A stretch of DNA of 64,000 nucleotides from Anodontia alba (taxonomy: Eukaryota > Mollusca > Bivalvia > Lucinida > Lucinidae), in NCBI GenBank assembly GCA_964016985.1, contig OZ024834.1, forward strand, positions 86,299,723 to 86,363,722, read 5' to 3'. Positions within the stretch are counted from its first letter, which is position 1. Every line of letters begins with the position of its first letter. Both the position numbers and the translations under genes were made by a program. Below, piece after piece: positions 62,161 through 64,000 of the stretch. The notes under the pieces were generated by a model. The model did not search any database. It saw only the letters and a program-made list of their open reading frames with translations, and was not told the origin of the DNA.

Positions 62161-62343
62161 CTTATATGTAAATAGGTTATGAATGTTCAGAAAAAATATC
62201 AAATGAATAATTACTTCCTGCTAGTAAAATACGTTGGAAAAGTAATTGTGTTGGTTTAAAATATGTTCATTCTAAATATTTAGATCTACATTACAACATT
62301 ACAATTACAATTTGTTGTGGAACTAATATACCAGTTTTGTTAT

Positions 62344-62602
62344 ATGGGCCAGCGCACGACAAAAAAAAAAAAAAAAAAAAAATCTACTATAAGACTTGTT
62401 CGACCAGCGAAGACTCAGATCAGTCTGCGCGTCCGCGCAGTCTGATCAGAGTCTTCGCTGATCGCATGTGCCTTCTACAGCCTCTGGGCTATCAAAAGCG
62501 GGATACAGAAGAACCCTTGCTATACTGGGTGGATGTACAGGTTGAGCTGAGTCTTTTGCTGGTCATACAGGTCTTATTGTGGATTTTGTCGTAGCCTGAC
62601 AC
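62344..62602. repeat. F7 MITE just upstream of the secreted-protein start codon
   Basis: GGGCCAGCGCACGACAAAA and TTTTGTCGTAGCCTGAC ends; perfect GTCTGCGCGTCCGCGCAGAC-type centre at 62,420-62,450. It ends 16 bases before the ATG. Confidence 0.85.
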
Positions 62603-62618
62603 ATTTTGTTTTACAGAA

Positions 62619-62679
62619 ATGTGGACTGCATCATTAGTTAAAGTTGCCTTCACTTTGGCATGCTGTCTCTGGCTCGCAA
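62619..62679 (+). CDS. Signal-peptide exon
   Basis: A good acceptor (TTTTGTTTTACAG) ends two bases before the ATG, so this is probably the second exon of the transcript, with a non-coding leader exon upstream. The core after Lys8 is hydrophobic and the cleavage site is probably after LWLA. Confidence 0.6.
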
Positions 62680-63896
62680 GTAAGTTTAACCATTACCACT
62701 CTCTTGGCTAATTCAGCAGGCGAGGTAAATTGGTGATATTTTTCTTATTTTCCCGACAAAATAGGCTTTATTTCATGCAAAGAGGCAATTTACACGAAAT
62801 GCCAAAGCATATTTTCTCTGAAAATGCCTATTTGTTCGGAAAATAAGAAAAAAATATTTCAGAATGTCGCCTGCTGAAATTTTTACCCAGAGTGCTCGCA
62901 ACGTTGAAATAGTGGAGGGGGATCACATACGATTTTCATGCGTTCACATTTGCTGGGTGCCGAGGTTGTCTGAACACGAGGTCGCAGGCCGTGTGTTCAA
63001 ATATCTGTCGAGGGACCGGGCAATGAAACAAACATGTGCGATCTCTGTTCTTGCCTTGTTGTATGATTCCATTTAAAAGTCGCCTTGAAAACACCAAAAA
63101 ATAATAAAAAAATAGTCGTATTTAGTACATTGTAGACAATGACGTACTTATGCGAAAAAAGAATGACTTTGACGTCAATTTTTTTTTTGAAAAAAAAATG
63201 TATGTTCCAGGGCGACAGTTATATCACGTAACGTTATGTTAACAAGCTGCTGCTACTGTCCGTTTTGAAATACCATGCCTTATTTTCTGTGAACAAAAGA
63301 CAAATATCACTAATTCTGGCCTGATGAGTAAGCCGACAGAGTGCTAAAGATTGAATAGGCCGCGCCATGCGAAAACGTGTCTTCGGGGATATGCGGACAG
63401 CGAAGGCCCAGATCAGCCGGCGCATCCGCACAGTCTCATCTGGGCCTTCGCTGTCCTCTAATAGAATCATTGGATACTACAGAATGTATGAATGGAGAGC
63501 AAAGACCCGGCTGATACTTTGCGCATGCGCAGGATAATCTGAATATGCGCATTTTGCGCATGTTCGACGGCACTTTTTCTCTTGACGCAGTCTCAGTGTA
63601 AGTCTATAAGAGAGACACCTAATGGCATTGCAGATTCTAAACAAGACCTACATATGCGGCATTTTTTTTATATCCATTTATTATTTGCTTCACAAACGTG
63701 TTGTCAACGACTGGAAACATGTATTTATAAGGTTTGTCGTTTGCAGGAGTTTATTCAAGCTGCCCAGTGTTACGCTGCGCAGAAATAGGCTTAACAACGA
63801 GCTGGTGTGAACAGAATACTGATTTTGTTGTATTAGATACCTATTTCTACCTGAAAAATAGAACCAAGTGTTCTGGCTGCAAGAAATGCATCAAAG
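62619..63896 (+). CDS. Small secreted cysteine-rich protein, first two coding exons
   Basis: Exon 1 (62,619-62,679) begins with ATG and encodes WTASLVKVAFTLACCLWLA, a textbook signal peptide, then GTAAGT in phase 1. Exon 2 (63,747-63,896) enters in phase 1 after TTTGCAG and encodes about 50 residues with seven cysteines, including SSCPVLRC, SWCEQ and KCSGCKKCIKG, ending at GTAAAA in phase 1. The gene continues beyond the window. The Cys spacing resembles disulfide-rich extracellular modules, but I cannot assign a family. The intron carries an F4 MITE six bases after the donor and an F8 MITE. Confidence 0.6.
62686..62907. repeat. F4 MITE starting 6 bp after a splice donor
   Basis: TTAACCATTACCACTCTCTT left; right end TTTTTACCCAGAGTGCTCGC; both subterminal TCAGCAGGCGA motifs present. 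Confidence 0.8.
63361..63601. repeat. F8 MITE, best copy
   Basis: ATGCGAAAACGTGTCTTCGG left; stem GCGAAGGCCCAGATCAGCCG with its inverse; right part TTTTGCGCATGTTCGACGGC. Confidence 0.8.
63747..63896 (+). CDS. Cysteine-rich exon
   Basis: Phase 1/1 and 150 bp long, so the module can be skipped or duplicated without a frame change. The Cys pattern is C-x4-C-x9-C-x22-C-x2-C-x2-C, preceded by no other Cys in the mature part. Confidence 0.6.
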
Positions 63897-64000
63897 GTAA
63901 AAATTTACACCTCATTAATATTCATAAGCTATATTAAAAATCTCATTGGTCGAGAACATATCACGTGCAGGGTAATATTCTGTCATGTTATATATTCTTT

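Overview
This is an animal nuclear genome segment, most likely from a bivalve mollusc. Its few coding exons are split by introns with GT..AG sites, the coding matches are metazoan, and more than half of the window is short hairpin transposons (MITEs), tRNA-derived SINEs, minisatellites and A/T microsatellites. The bivalve assignment is an inference from the repeat landscape. There is no prokaryotic gene organisation, CRISPR array or rRNA.

Layout. (1) 1-18,389, + strand: most of a gene for a patatin-like triacylglycerol lipase of the ATGL/brummer (PNPLA2) type. Seven exons are visible (7,511-7,743; 9,734-9,799; 11,968-12,235; 13,463-13,645; 14,655-14,790; 15,440-15,559; 17,720-18,389) and all junction phases agree. 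The N-terminal exon with the oxyanion loop and nucleophile Ser lies upstream of the window. A 2.9-kb interlocked inverted repeat (4,570-7,503) ends 7 bp before the first visible exon. (2) 18,390-45,500: gene-poor, built from MITEs, a 33-unit 52-bp minisatellite (30,963-32,860) and a 155-bp satellite with an alternating two-unit order (33,477-36,160). (3) 45,519-55,088, - strand: a six-exon C2H2 zinc-finger gene with eight fingers in the last exon and two homologous short motifs encoded by consecutive 5' exons; its first exon is not resolved. (4) 50,390-51,190: a broken LINE end inside a zinc-finger intron. (5) 57-62 kb: SINEs, MITEs and a repeat-poor stretch that may hold the zinc-finger promoter. 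(6) 62,619-63,896, + strand: the first two coding exons of a small secreted cysteine-rich protein running off the window.

Repeat family names used below. F1: TTAA + CCCTTGTCCTGCTGAA. F2: TTAA + CCCTTAAAGCGCC. F3: hairpin around GTGGGTACTCATTAGAAGCG with outer CATAGCTCCAGATAAG. F3b: the same hairpin with outer ends ATCATTACGAAAACACGCC. F4: TTAA + CGCTTAGCATGCTGGGTA. F5: GGGCCCAGTTGTTCAAAGC. F6: hairpin around GAGGAGAAATTGCTCC. F7: GAGCCAGCGCAYRACAAAA. F8: ATGCGAAAACRTGTCTTCRG. F9: TAAAGGCTCCATATTCC. F10: CCTCTTTATAACACGG. F11: TTAACCCATTTA. F12: GGGAGACAACTTTTGTG with a GAATTTGCTCCC hairpin. S1-S4: four tRNA-derived or tRNA-like SINE families. F1, F2, F7, F8 and F11 have unrelated ends but share an inner hairpin built on CCAGATCAG or CCTGATCAG, the clearest unexplained theme of the window.

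The three genes show no operon-like relation. Their neighbourhood matters mainly because MITEs sit very close to exon boundaries, a stop codon and a start codon.
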